A stretch of DNA of 64,000 bases, from the NCBI GenBank assembly GCA_041671545.1, contig JBAZBI010000002.1, positions 186,001 to 250,000 of the forward strand. Direction: 5' to 3'. The notes under the pieces are model-generated. The model worked only from the letters and a program-made list of their open reading frames with translations, was not told the origin of the DNA and searched no databases. The translations under genes were made by a program, and so were the position numbers. This document shows, in pieces, positions 17,496 through 25,766 of the stretch; within the stretch, counting starts at the first letter, position 1; each line of letters begins with the position of its first letter. Origin of the DNA: UBA1563 sp041671545. GTDB taxonomy: Bacteria; Bacteroidota; Ignavibacteria; Ignavibacteriales; Ignavibacteriaceae.

Positions 17496-18578
17496 CTAAT
17501 CACCCATTTCCGTTTGCAGTTTTTCAGTTCTATCCGCCATTTTAATTTGGTCGATTAGTTCGGTGAGATCGCCTTCCATAATACCGGAGAGATTGTAGAG
17601 TGTTAATCCGATGCGGTGATCGGTAATTCTATTTTGCGGATAATTGTAGGTGCGGATTTTATCGCTTCTATCGCCGCTGCCAACCATTGATTTTCTCACC
17701 GCGGCAATTTCTTTATTTTGTTCGCGCTGTTTCATATCAAACAAACGGGCTTTTAAAACCTTCATCGCTTTTTGCCGGTTCTTTAATTGAGAACGCTCAT
17801 CCTGGCATTGCACAACCAAACCGGAGGGTAAGTGAGTAATGCGGATAGCGGTTTCAACTTTATTAACATTCTGTCCACCGGCGCCGCCGCTGCGGTAAAC
17901 ATCAATTTTTAATTCACTTGGATTGATATCAACCTGAACATCTTCCACCTCGGGTAGAACTGCTACAGATGCGGCTGAAGTATGCACTCGTCCGCTTGCT
18001 TCTGTTGCTGGAACACGCTGTACGCGGTGAACACCGCTTTCAAATTTCAGATCGCCGAAAACGCTTGTGCCGGTAACGGAAAAAATTACTTCTTTTATTC
18101 CGCCAAGTCCGGCGGTATCGTTTATATCGATCAGTTCAAGTTTCCAGTCGCGGGTTTCGGCGTAGCGGGAGTACATTCTGAATAAATCGCCTGCAAAAAG
18201 AGCTGCTTCATCGCCACCGGTTCCGGCGCGGATTTCAACAATTACATCTTTATCATCATTCGGATCTTTTGGGAGAAGGAGAACTTTTATCTCGTCTTCT
18301 AATTTTTCTTTTTTGATTTTCAGGTCGTCAAGTTCTGCTTCGGCAAGTTCGACTAATTCTTTATCGCCGCCGGCATCAATAATTTCTTTATTTCCCTCAA
18401 TGTCGGAAATCGTTTTTGAATATTCATCATACACGGTAATAATCGGAGTTAATTCACTTCGTTCTTTACTCAGCGAAATTAATTTATCAGTGTTTTTTAC
18501 AATATCGGGGTCTGAGAGGTGATCGTTTATTCTATCAAATTTTTCTTTTATTTTTCTCAATTTCTCGATGAAATCCAT
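17496..18578 (-). CDS. prfA: Peptide chain release factor 1
   Basis: RF1 ends translation at UAA and UAG. The 360-aa length is standard. The stop-codon reading tripeptide PAT in HRVQRVPATEASGR (about residue 188; RF2 would have SPF) and the peptidyl-transfer motif GAGGQNVNK (about 233) are both present, as is the PCRF domain GTGGDEAALFAGDL. The gene stands alone. The C-terminal end runs into a stretch of quasi-repeated GTGATTAG words that supplies the stop codon. A TATATTTG promoter box lies about 26 bases upstream of the start. Confidence 0.97.
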   Translation of the reverse strand: MDFIEKLRKIKEKFDRINDHLSDPDIVKNTDKLISLSKERSELTPIITVYDEYSKTISDIEGNKEIIDAGGDKELVELAEAELDDLKIKKEKLEDEIKVLLLPKDPNDDKDVIVEIRAGTGGDEAALFAGDLFRMYSRYAETRDWKLELIDINDTAGLGGIKEVIFSVTGTSVFGDLKFESGVHRVQRVPATEASGRVHTSAASVAVLPEVEDVQVDINPSELKIDVYRSGGAGGQNVNKVETAIRITHLPSGLVVQCQDERSQLKNRQKAMKVLKARLFDMKQREQNKEIAAVRKSMVGSGDRSDKIRTYNYPQNRITDHRIGLTLYNLSGIMEGDLTELIDQIKMADRTEKLQTEMGD

Positions 18579-18603
18579 ACAATCCTTTTCATTTTTAACG
18601 TTG

Positions 18604-18611
18604 CAAATATA
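18604..18611 (-). promoter_or_regulatory. -7 promoter box of prfA
   Basis: Read on the minus strand this is TATATTTG followed by CAAC, the same 12 bases as the lrp-glnA promoter box. It ends about 26 bases before the prfA ATG. No TTG is seen at the usual -33 distance. Confidence 0.45.
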
Positions 18612-18650
18612 GGGAATTTTGACCTATAGTTGGGTAGAATTACGAATTAG

Positions 18651-18701
18651 TCCGCCGCGGCGGATTACAATTAGGAATGAAAAATTATCCAATTCCTAAT
18701 T
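18651..18701. repeat. GC-rich palindrome plus 10-bp inverted repeat
   Basis: 18651-18664 is a perfect 14-base palindrome (TCCGCCG/CGGCGGA). Next to it, 18669-18678 and 18692-18701 are 10-bp inverted repeats (AATTAGGAAT/ATTCCTAATT). The right arm contains the stop codon of the transporter gene. Strikingly GC-rich against an AT-rich spacer. Confidence 0.8.
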
Positions 18702-19334
18702 ACATCCGCATTCCACTTCCCAATTTTCTTTTCCTTCTTTAATGAGATAGTAAACAATCACAAATCCGGCGAGGGGATCGGCTTGCCAGAATCCCCAAAA
18801 GTAATTTGCCGCTAAACCAAGCAATAAAGCTACAGAAAGAAATGCGCACGCGAAGGTTTCTTTGGCATCGGCAATAAGCGCGCGGCTGTTTAATTGCTTT
18901 CCGATTTTCAATTTCACATTTCCAACAATCGGCATAATTGTTAATGAAAGAATCGCGAGAATAATTCCGCCAATAGATTCTTCCGGCGCATTTCCATTAA
19001 GCAATGTTAAAACAGACTGTACAAAAACATAAATACCGAGAATAAAAAAAGTAACCGCGACAAATTTTTGTGCACGTTCTTCTATCTTTTCTTCTTTTTC
19101 TTTTGGAAGACTTCTTCCTTTTGACAACCGCCAAATTAAAACAAAACCGGAAAGGGATTCGACAACGCTGTCTAATCCGAAACCAATTAACGCCACACTT
19201 GAGGCCACACCGCCAAGCACCAATGCTGCTATCGCTTCAAGAATATTATAGCTTACATTAAAGTATTCTATACGAAGTCCTTTTTTATATAAGGGATCAG
19301 AAGGATGAAAATCTACTTCGCAATTATCCGGCAT
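18696..19334 (-). CDS. Short CDF-type cation efflux protein
   Basis: A 212-aa protein with five or six membrane segments resembling the membrane half of cation diffusion facilitators. The segments ALIGFGLDSVVESLSGF and ALIADAKETFACAF carry the Asp residues of the metal site in TM2 and TM5. The usual cytoplasmic C-terminal ferredoxin-like domain (about 80 aa) is missing; the protein ends VECGCN. Such short members exist, so truncation is not certain. A basic linker KEKEEKIEER lies between TM3 and TM4. It overlaps the aldo/keto reductase gene by 11 bases and is probably co-transcribed. Metal unknown. Confidence 0.82.
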   Translation of the reverse strand: MPDNCEVDFHPSDPLYKKGLRIEYFNVSYNILEAIAALVLGGVASSVALIGFGLDSVVESLSGFVLIWRLSKGRSLPKEKEEKIEERAQKFVAVTFFILGIYVFVQSVLTLLNGNAPEESIGGIILAILSLTIMPIVGNVKLKIGKQLNSRALIADAKETFACAFLSVALLLGLAANYFWGFWQADPLAGFVIVYYLIKEGKENWEVECGCN

Positions 19335-20295
19335 AAAAATTCCTGATCCACCGGTGCGTTTTTAATTTTTCTAATGCAGCATCGGACAGTTTTCCCTTTT
19401 CAACTGCTTTGCAATTTGCCAAAAGATTTTTCTCGCTTCGCATTCCCGGAATAACGGAAGTAACCGCATTAAAACTCGTTATGTATCGCAACGATGCTTC
19501 GGCAACGTTTTCAGTTTCTTCTTTTACGTCCTCATAAATTTTTAACACACGCTCGTAGACTTCTTTTTTGCGGGTTCCACCAAAATATTGATTTCTAAAA
19601 TCTTCTTCCGGAAAAACAGTATCAGGAGTAACATTCCCGGTTAAACTTCCTTCATCAAACGGAACGCGCGCAAGAATTGCGATTTTATTTTCTTCACAGA
19701 ACGAAAAGAGTTGATCGGTTGGCGACTGATCGAAAATATTAAAGATAACTTGAAAGCTGTCGATCAAGCCCGTCTTGCCGGCTTCAATGCCGTTCCACGG
19801 TTGATGATCGTTAATGGAGATTCCGAAGAAGCGAACTTTTCCATCTTTTTTTAATTGATAGATCGCTTCTTTCCATTCGTCTTCTTGCGCCCATTTATCG
19901 TTCCAAACATGAAACTGCTGAAGGTCGAGATGGTCGCGCCTTAAATTACGCAAACTGTTTTCCGTTATTTCGATAATGTGATTTTTCGGAAAACTTTCTG
20001 AGAACAGAGAAGAATCTTTTGCTGGCCATTCATATTTTTTAGATGGTACTTTGGAAGCTATAAACAATTTTTTGCCTGATTCCTTTTCCACTTCACCAAC
20101 AAGTTTTTCGCTATGACCCATTCCGTAAACATAGGCGGTATCAAAAAGGGTAACGCCCTGCTCGACGGCTTTGTGCAAAGCTTTTTTTGATTCTGAATCT
20201 TCTGCCCCGATCCACATCGATTTTCCAATCCCCCAACAGCCGAAACCGAGAAGAGAAACTTCTTCGTTCGAACCGGCAAAATTTTTATATACCAT
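19324..20295 (-). CDS. Aldo/keto reductase
   Basis: A 323-aa NADPH-linked TIM-barrel oxidoreductase. The catalytic Asp and Tyr lie in LFDTAYVYGMGHSE, the Lys in FIASKVP, and LDLQQFHVWND takes the position of the family's LxLxxxHxxD His motif. The late cofactor motif is less standard (VIPGMRSEKN, as in YqkF/IolS-type members). The substrate cannot be told. It is followed by the CDF gene with an 11-base overlap, and faces the metallo-beta-lactamase-fold gene across a 125-base divergent spacer. Confidence 0.9.
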   Translation of the reverse strand: MVYKNFAGSNEEVSLLGFGCWGIGKSMWIGAEDSESKKALHKAVEQGVTLFDTAYVYGMGHSEKLVGEVEKESGKKLFIASKVPSKKYEWPAKDSSLFSESFPKNHIIEITENSLRNLRRDHLDLQQFHVWNDKWAQEDEWKEAIYQLKKDGKVRFFGISINDHQPWNGIEAGKTGLIDSFQVIFNIFDQSPTDQLFSFCEENKIAILARVPFDEGSLTGNVTPDTVFPEEDFRNQYFGGTRKKEVYERVLKIYEDVKEETENVAEASLRYITSFNAVTSVIPGMRSEKNLLANCKAVEKGKLSDAALEKLKTHRWIRNFYAG

Positions 20296-20420
20296 TTTTT
20301 TTCTCCACAGTTTTTCTTCGCAAATTTTCTTTATTTTCTAACGTCTAAAATAGAGATTTTCTTGTTGTAGAATATCTGAAACAAGGGATTTATTTCAAAC
20401 AATCTTGAGTGTAATTACTT

Positions 20421-21359
20421 ATGAAACGTAGAACTTTTGTAGAAAGAGCAGCTAAATTATCGGTCGGAGCTTTTTTATTCTCTCCTTTTATTTCGAAAAA
20501 ATCAGAGACCTCCGCCGCCGCTTCCGTATTAAAACCGCAACCTGATTTGTGGAAAGAAAATGAAATAAATATTGCATGGCTTGGGCATTCAACCGTGCTG
20601 ATTAATTTTTATGGAAAGATCATCATTACCGATCCAGTTTTGCTTGACCGCTTTGGAGTATATTTCATGGGCATTACGTTCGGTCCAACGCGATTTACCG
20701 CTCCTGCTTTAACGATAGAAGAACTTCCGAAACCCGATTTAGTTCTTCTTTCGCATGCGCATATGGACCACATGGATCTTCTTTCGCTAAAGAAAATTTC
20801 GGAAAGATTTCCGAAGCAAATTGATTGTCTTACCGCTTTCAATACTTCCGATGTGATTGAAGAATTTGAATGGAAATCGCTTCAAGAGGTTGATTGGAAC
20901 GAATCGATCGAGATTAATGAAATAAAAATTAAAGCTCTCGAAGTAAAACATTTTGGATGGCGCTTGCCCGGAGAACGAGACCGCTCAAGAGGATATTTTA
21001 ATAACGGCAGAAGTTTTAACGCATACATTATTGAAAGAAACGGGAAGAAAATTCTATTTGGCGGCGATACCGCGATGACCGGGAAATTCAAAGAATCAAA
21101 AGAAGAAGTTGATGTTGCAATAATGCCGATAGGTGCTTACAATCCGTGGAAACATAATCATTGCAATCCTGAAGAAGCGTTGCAAATGGCAAAAGATATG
21201 AAAGCAAAATATTTTATTCCGATTCATACAAATACTTTTCGGCAGGGAAGTGAACCAATCGCGGAGCCGCTTCAACGGCTTATGGCATCGTACAAAGATT
21301 ATGATATAGCTCTCGGCATCAAGCAGATTGGAGAAACGTTTTCGCTTCCTTTGACTTAA
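20421..21359 (+). CDS. Exported metallo-beta-lactamase-fold hydrolase
   Basis: A 312-aa protein of the UlaG/NAPE-PLD-like branch of the metallo-beta-lactamase superfamily. The start MKRRTFVERAAKLSVGAF has a twin-arginine and hydrophobic stretch suggesting Tat export. The metal motif LLSHAHMDHMD (HxHxDH, about residues 112-118), a later His in ALEVKHFGWR, the Asp in FGGDTAMTG and the C-terminal His in FIPIHTNTF complete a two-metal site. Substrates in the group range from phosphodiesters to lactones; none can be named. Its stop overlaps the convergent GH92 stop by 4 bases. Confidence 0.88.
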   Translation: MKRRTFVERAAKLSVGAFLFSPFISKKSETSAAASVLKPQPDLWKENEINIAWLGHSTVLINFYGKIIITDPVLLDRFGVYFMGITFGPTRFTAPALTIEELPKPDLVLLSHAHMDHMDLLSLKKISERFPKQIDCLTAFNTSDVIEEFEWKSLQEVDWNESIEINEIKIKALEVKHFGWRLPGERDRSRGYFNNGRSFNAYIIERNGKKILFGGDTAMTGKFKESKEEVDVAIMPIGAYNPWKHNHCNPEEALQMAKDMKAKYFIPIHTNTFRQGSEPIAEPLQRLMASYKDYDIALGIKQIGETFSLPLT

Positions 21360-24300
21360 TCACCCTCGATTACAATTTCATCGACAAAAATAAATGCTTT
21401 GTCGCCACTTCCTTTATGCCATGCGGGAAGATCATTAATGTTTTTTGCGAAGACTCTAAAATATCTTCCTTTTTTATCCACACTTCCTGAAGAAATATTT
21501 ACAATTTCAGTTTCATCATTCGGGTCAGAAGCTGCAATTTTTTGTGAAGAAATTACCTCGAAGGAATTCCCGTCTGATGATAGAGAATATTCAACTAACT
21601 CAGGTAAAAATATCCAAGAACCCTGGTTACGCAAAAATCCGGTTTGGATTGATTTGATAAAAACCTCTTTTCCAAAATCGATGAATACATCAAGATTGTT
21701 CGGTTGAAAGCCCAGCCACTTACCATCGCGAAAATTTTGTGAACCGCGAACTCCATCAACTAATGTGTTCTCTCCGCCGATACTGTAAAGGCGATGAGAT
21801 TTTTCAGCTAAAGCAATCGTCGGATAAAGAGTTCCGTCTTGTACAAAAAAATGTGAAGAAGAGTCGCGTACAATCACTTTGAAAAAAGTTTCATCTATAA
21901 TTTCCGATGGAGGAAGAACCCTATTAAATGCACGCGCTTTTAAGGTTGTGGTTTTATCTATAAAAAATGGTTTTTCATATAACGGAGAAGAGAGCGCCGG
22001 ATCGCTTCCGTCAAGGGTAAAATGAATTTCGGAATTTTTGGTGAAGCAATCAAGTTCAATTTTTTTTGTAGAAGAAAAGTTGCGTGCATCTGAAGTAACT
22101 GTTGGTGCGAAATTCCATTTTTGTTCTACCGGTTGAAATATTGTTTCTGTAATTTCAGAAACCGGTTGATTGCCATTTCCTTTTCCCCAATTTTTATTCG
22201 GAGAATCGGACAATTTGAATTGAAGAACGCCACCATTTTCGAAATCGGAATAACGCAAAAAAGATTTCTGATATTTCTCTTTATTTAACGATGCCGATTG
22301 AATGTAAATATTTTTGTTCGAGTTGTTTTGCGTTTCAATGATAAACTTTTTTCCGTTTTCTAAATTCATTGTGATCTTGTCAAACAGCGGACTTCCAATC
22401 ACAAAAATGTTACTTCCGGGAGTAACCGAATAAATTCCGATCGCGCTTAAAACATACCACGCAGACATTTGTCCGCAATCTTCGTTTCCGCAAAGTCCAT
22501 CACGGTTTGCCGTGTACATTTTTTTCATAATATCGCGAACTCTCGATTGCGTTTTCCACGCATCACCGGCATAATTATAAAGGTAAGCAACGTGATGACT
22601 TGGTTCATTGCCGTGCGCATATTGTCCAATTAACCCGGTCATGTCGGATGGAACGAAATAATCTTTTATCGAATCAACGCGAAATAACTCGTCAAGTTTG
22701 GTTGAAAATTTTTCATTACTTCCCATCAAATTAATTAAGCTGCTAATGTCCTGTGGAACAAACCATGTGTATTGCCATGAACTGCCCTCAGTGAATTCAC
22801 CTGAGCCGCCGGGGAAAGGTTCTGCGGGATCAAAAACTTTTTTCCACATACCGTTATAATTTCGTCCGCGCATAAACTTCGTCTGCGCATCAAAAACATT
22901 TTTGTAATTCTGCGCGCGATTGAGAAAATAATCGTAGTCATCTTTTTTGTTTAAACGATTTGCCATCTGCGCGATGCACCAGTCGTCATAAGCATACTCA
23001 AGCGTTTTGCTGACGGCTTCAATCTCTTTATCCATCGGAACAAAACCGATTTTTCTATAGTAGTCTAATCCCCGTAAATTCTGCGTTGCACTGGTTTTCA
23101 TCGCTTGATAAATTTTTAATGTGTCGTAATTTTTTATTCCTTTCATAAACGCGTCAACAATAACGGGGACTGCGTGATAACCGATCATGCAGTTGGTTTC
23201 GTTAGAGGCTAATTCCCAAACCGGCAACAACCCAGATTCCTCATATTTTGCAAGCATGGAATTGATGAAATCGTTCGTCCGTTTTTTATCAATGATAGAA
23301 AGCAATGGATGTAGCGCGCGGAACGTATCCCAGAGAGAAAAAACCGTGTACATCGTAAAATTTTTAGCATAATGGATTTTCTTATCCATCCCTGTATAAC
23401 CACCGTCCACATCGCTGAAAATATTCGGCGCCAGCATGGTGTGATAAAGCGCAGTGTAAAAAGTTATTAGTTCGTCTTTCTTTTTTCCTTCAACTTGAAT
23501 TTTTGAAAGTTCTTCCTCCCATTTATCGGAAGCGGATTTTCTGATTTTTTCAAAATCCCAAACCGGAATTTCTTTCTCTAAATTTTTCTTTGCTCCTTCG
23601 ATACTTGTGGAAGAAATTCCGATTCGCACTAAAACGGATTCGTTCTTATAGGTAGAAAAAGTAAAAAAAGATTTTACGATTTTTCCGTCGAAACTTTTTA
23701 TTCCATTTAGCTTTTTTTCGCCATCATAAATTCCGGAAGTTTTAAACGGCTTTGAAAATTGAGCATAGAAAAAGACTGTATGATCATTTGCCCAGCCACC
23801 GGAACGGCGAAAACCTTGTATCGTCTGATTATCGACAATAGTTAATGACGCATTCCTGGTGATATCTTGAATTCCGTGAAATAAATCCAAAATAATATTT
23901 GATGAATCTGATTTTGGGAAAATGTATTTATGAAATCCACATCGTTCCGTTGCGGTAAGTTCAACGTTTATTGTGTAGTCATCTAGAAAAACAGAATAGA
24001 ATCCAGGTTCTGCTTTTTCATTTTGATGAGAGAATCGTGAGCGATAACCTTCATCGGGATTTTCCCGGCTGCCCGGTTCAAGTTGAATTTTGCCGACCGT
24101 TGGCATTAATAAAATATCGCCGTAATCAGCAGCGCCGGTTCCGCTTAAGTGGGTGTGACTGAATCCCATAATTGAGTTATCTGACGCGTGGTACCCTGAA
24201 CACCAATCCCATCCTTCTGTGTGTGTATCAGGACTTAACTGAACCATCCCGAAAGGTAATGTAGCACCAGGATAGGTATGTCCGTGTCCGTCTGTTCCGA

Positions 24301-24412
24301 TAAATGGGTTTACATATCGAGTAAATTTTTTGTTAGAGTGGGCTTTGTAAGTCGCTTCGCTGTTTGAAACAAATAAGAAAAAGAGAACAAATAAGAGAAG
24401 AAATTTTTTCAT
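21356..24412 (-). CDS. Secreted GH92 alpha-mannosidase with accessory C-terminal domains
   Basis: A 1018-aa exo-alpha-mannosidase-type enzyme. Residues 1-20 are a signal peptide. The GH92 N-domain opens RYVNPFIGTDGHGHTYPGA and carries GFSHTHLSGTGAADYGD; the catalytic domain contains SLWDTFRALHPL, the GGSGEFTEGSSWQYTW segment and the GNEDCGQMSAWYVLSA catalytic-base region. After about residue 780 comes a chitobiase C-terminal-like strand domain (IHFTLDGSDPALSSPLYEKP) and a final F5/8-type carbohydrate-binding-like domain. There is no T9SS tail, so it is probably periplasmic or outer-membrane associated. It is 17 bases downstream of ssnA on the same strand, but its role appears unrelated. Confidence 0.93.
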   Translation of the reverse strand: MKKFLLLFVLFFLFVSNSEATYKAHSNKKFTRYVNPFIGTDGHGHTYPGATLPFGMVQLSPDTHTEGWDWCSGYHASDNSIMGFSHTHLSGTGAADYGDILLMPTVGKIQLEPGSRENPDEGYRSRFSHQNEKAEPGFYSVFLDDYTINVELTATERCGFHKYIFPKSDSSNIILDLFHGIQDITRNASLTIVDNQTIQGFRRSGGWANDHTVFFYAQFSKPFKTSGIYDGEKKLNGIKSFDGKIVKSFFTFSTYKNESVLVRIGISSTSIEGAKKNLEKEIPVWDFEKIRKSASDKWEEELSKIQVEGKKKDELITFYTALYHTMLAPNIFSDVDGGYTGMDKKIHYAKNFTMYTVFSLWDTFRALHPLLSIIDKKRTNDFINSMLAKYEESGLLPVWELASNETNCMIGYHAVPVIVDAFMKGIKNYDTLKIYQAMKTSATQNLRGLDYYRKIGFVPMDKEIEAVSKTLEYAYDDWCIAQMANRLNKKDDYDYFLNRAQNYKNVFDAQTKFMRGRNYNGMWKKVFDPAEPFPGGSGEFTEGSSWQYTWFVPQDISSLINLMGSNEKFSTKLDELFRVDSIKDYFVPSDMTGLIGQYAHGNEPSHHVAYLYNYAGDAWKTQSRVRDIMKKMYTANRDGLCGNEDCGQMSAWYVLSAIGIYSVTPGSNIFVIGSPLFDKITMNLENGKKFIIETQNNSNKNIYIQSASLNKEKYQKSFLRYSDFENGGVLQFKLSDSPNKNWGKGNGNQPVSEITETIFQPVEQKWNFAPTVTSDARNFSSTKKIELDCFTKNSEIHFTLDGSDPALSSPLYEKPFFIDKTTTLKARAFNRVLPPSEIIDETFFKVIVRDSSSHFFVQDGTLYPTIALAEKSHRLYSIGGENTLVDGVRGSQNFRDGKWLGFQPNNLDVFIDFGKEVFIKSIQTGFLRNQGSWIFLPELVEYSLSSDGNSFEVISSQKIAASDPNDETEIVNISSGSVDKKGRYFRVFAKNINDLPAWHKGSGDKAFIFVDEIVIEGD

Positions 24413-24429
24413 TAGAAATCTCGCTGGTA

Positions 24430-25752
24430 TTACTTAATTGAGTTCATTTTGCTCCAAAGTTTTTTTGCTGCCTTTTGCGCTTCTTTATAAATGTTGGTGG
24501 TGTCAAAAGCAAAATGTCTTTCTTCATAAACTATTTTTCCATTGATGATAACGGTTTCAACATCGCGCGAAGAAAAACCAAAGAGAAAATGTCCCGCAAG
24601 ATTTTCACCCTGCAAAGGTGTTGGAGCTTGATAATCAAGGAGAACAACATCTGCGGCAAAACCCTCTTCTATTTTACCGAACTTATTTTCAAAATATCTT
24701 TCCAGCAAAACATTTCCATTTTGTAAAACATGCATCCATTCATCCATTCCCATTTTCCCTCTCGCTTCCTGGTTCTTGAAGTAAGCGAACTTTGTTTCTT
24801 CAAACATGTTTGCACCGATGCCATCAGTTCCAATTCCAAGATTTTTTACTTGATGAAGTTTGTTCATGTAACCAACGCTGTTATTCATATTTGAGCGTGG
24901 ATTGTGAATGAGAAAAGCATCGTGCCGGTTAAGAATTTCCAAATCGTTATTTGTAAGATGAACGCCATGCACAAGAATTAATTTCTCATTTAGCAAATTA
25001 TGCTCTTCGAGTCGTTCAAGAATATCTTTTCTGTAATGGTGATGTGAAAAAGAAGAATCATATTCATCTTCAGCAACGTGCAGATGAATTCCACTTTTTG
25101 ATACGGAAACAATTTCCGACATTAGTTTAAGTGCTGTTTCATCTAAGGTGAAAGGCGCATGTCCGCCAATGGCAGATTCGATCAAATGTAATTTTTTGTT
25201 TGTTTTTTTATTCTGAATTTTTTGAATGAACGAAGCTGATTCTTCAATTCCAGCATGCATTCCTTTGGAGCCATTTCTGTCTGTAATTTCGTAAGCAAGA
25301 ATTCCGCGAAGACCAACCTGCTCAAAACTTTTTTGGAGAACCGAAAGCGAACCTTTTATAAAAGAAGGGGAAGCATGATGATCGATCACGGAAGTCGTTC
25401 CACATTTTATCGCTTCCAAAGCGCCGATAATTCCGCTGTAATAAAGCGATTCTTCATCGAGTGCGCGGTCCAACCGCCACCACAAATTTTTAAGAATGCT
25501 TATAAAATCGGTGGAAGGTTTAATGTCCGCGAGAATTCCCCTTGCAAGCGCAGAATAAAAATGATTATGTGCGCAAACAATTCCCGGCGCTACAATTTTA
25601 TTTGATGCATCAATGATTTTATCAGCTTTATAATTCTTCGCAATGTTTTTTCCGACTGCTTTAATAAATTCATTTTCAATTACAACATCAACATCGGTTG
25701 TAATTTGCGCCGGATAAAATTGAATAATGGTTGCGTTTTGTAGTATGATCAT
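24430..25752 (-). CDS. ssnA: Amidohydrolase SsnA of the urate/purine cluster
   Basis: A 440-aa amidohydrolase-superfamily protein. The metal motifs VCAHNHFYSAL, HLHVAEDEYDSSFSHH, LVHGVHL and the GIGTDGIGANMF Asp are intact, as in chlorohydrolase/guanine-deaminase-like enzymes. The product matches SsnA in length and in its pairing with ygfK. SsnA was first linked to selenium metabolism, and later to the anaerobic urate-degrading cluster of gut bacteria (ygeX, ygeY, ygeW, ygfK, ssnA, hyuA, xdh). It is 14 bases downstream of ygfK. The exact hydrolytic step is not established. Confidence 0.9.
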   Translation of the reverse strand: MIILQNATIIQFYPAQITTDVDVVIENEFIKAVGKNIAKNYKADKIIDASNKIVAPGIVCAHNHFYSALARGILADIKPSTDFISILKNLWWRLDRALDEESLYYSGIIGALEAIKCGTTSVIDHHASPSFIKGSLSVLQKSFEQVGLRGILAYEITDRNGSKGMHAGIEESASFIQKIQNKKTNKKLHLIESAIGGHAPFTLDETALKLMSEIVSVSKSGIHLHVAEDEYDSSFSHHHYRKDILERLEEHNLLNEKLILVHGVHLTNNDLEILNRHDAFLIHNPRSNMNNSVGYMNKLHQVKNLGIGTDGIGANMFEETKFAYFKNQEARGKMGMDEWMHVLQNGNVLLERYFENKFGKIEEGFAADVVLLDYQAPTPLQGENLAGHFLFGFSSRDVETVIINGKIVYEERHFAFDTTNIYKEAQKAAKKLWSKMNSIK

Positions 25753-25766
25753 TTTGCCGCCAAGGT

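Noticed and set aside
18696..19334. CDF gene as a pseudogene
   Set aside because: The frame is intact, starts with coupling to the upstream gene, and short CDF proteins of this size exist.
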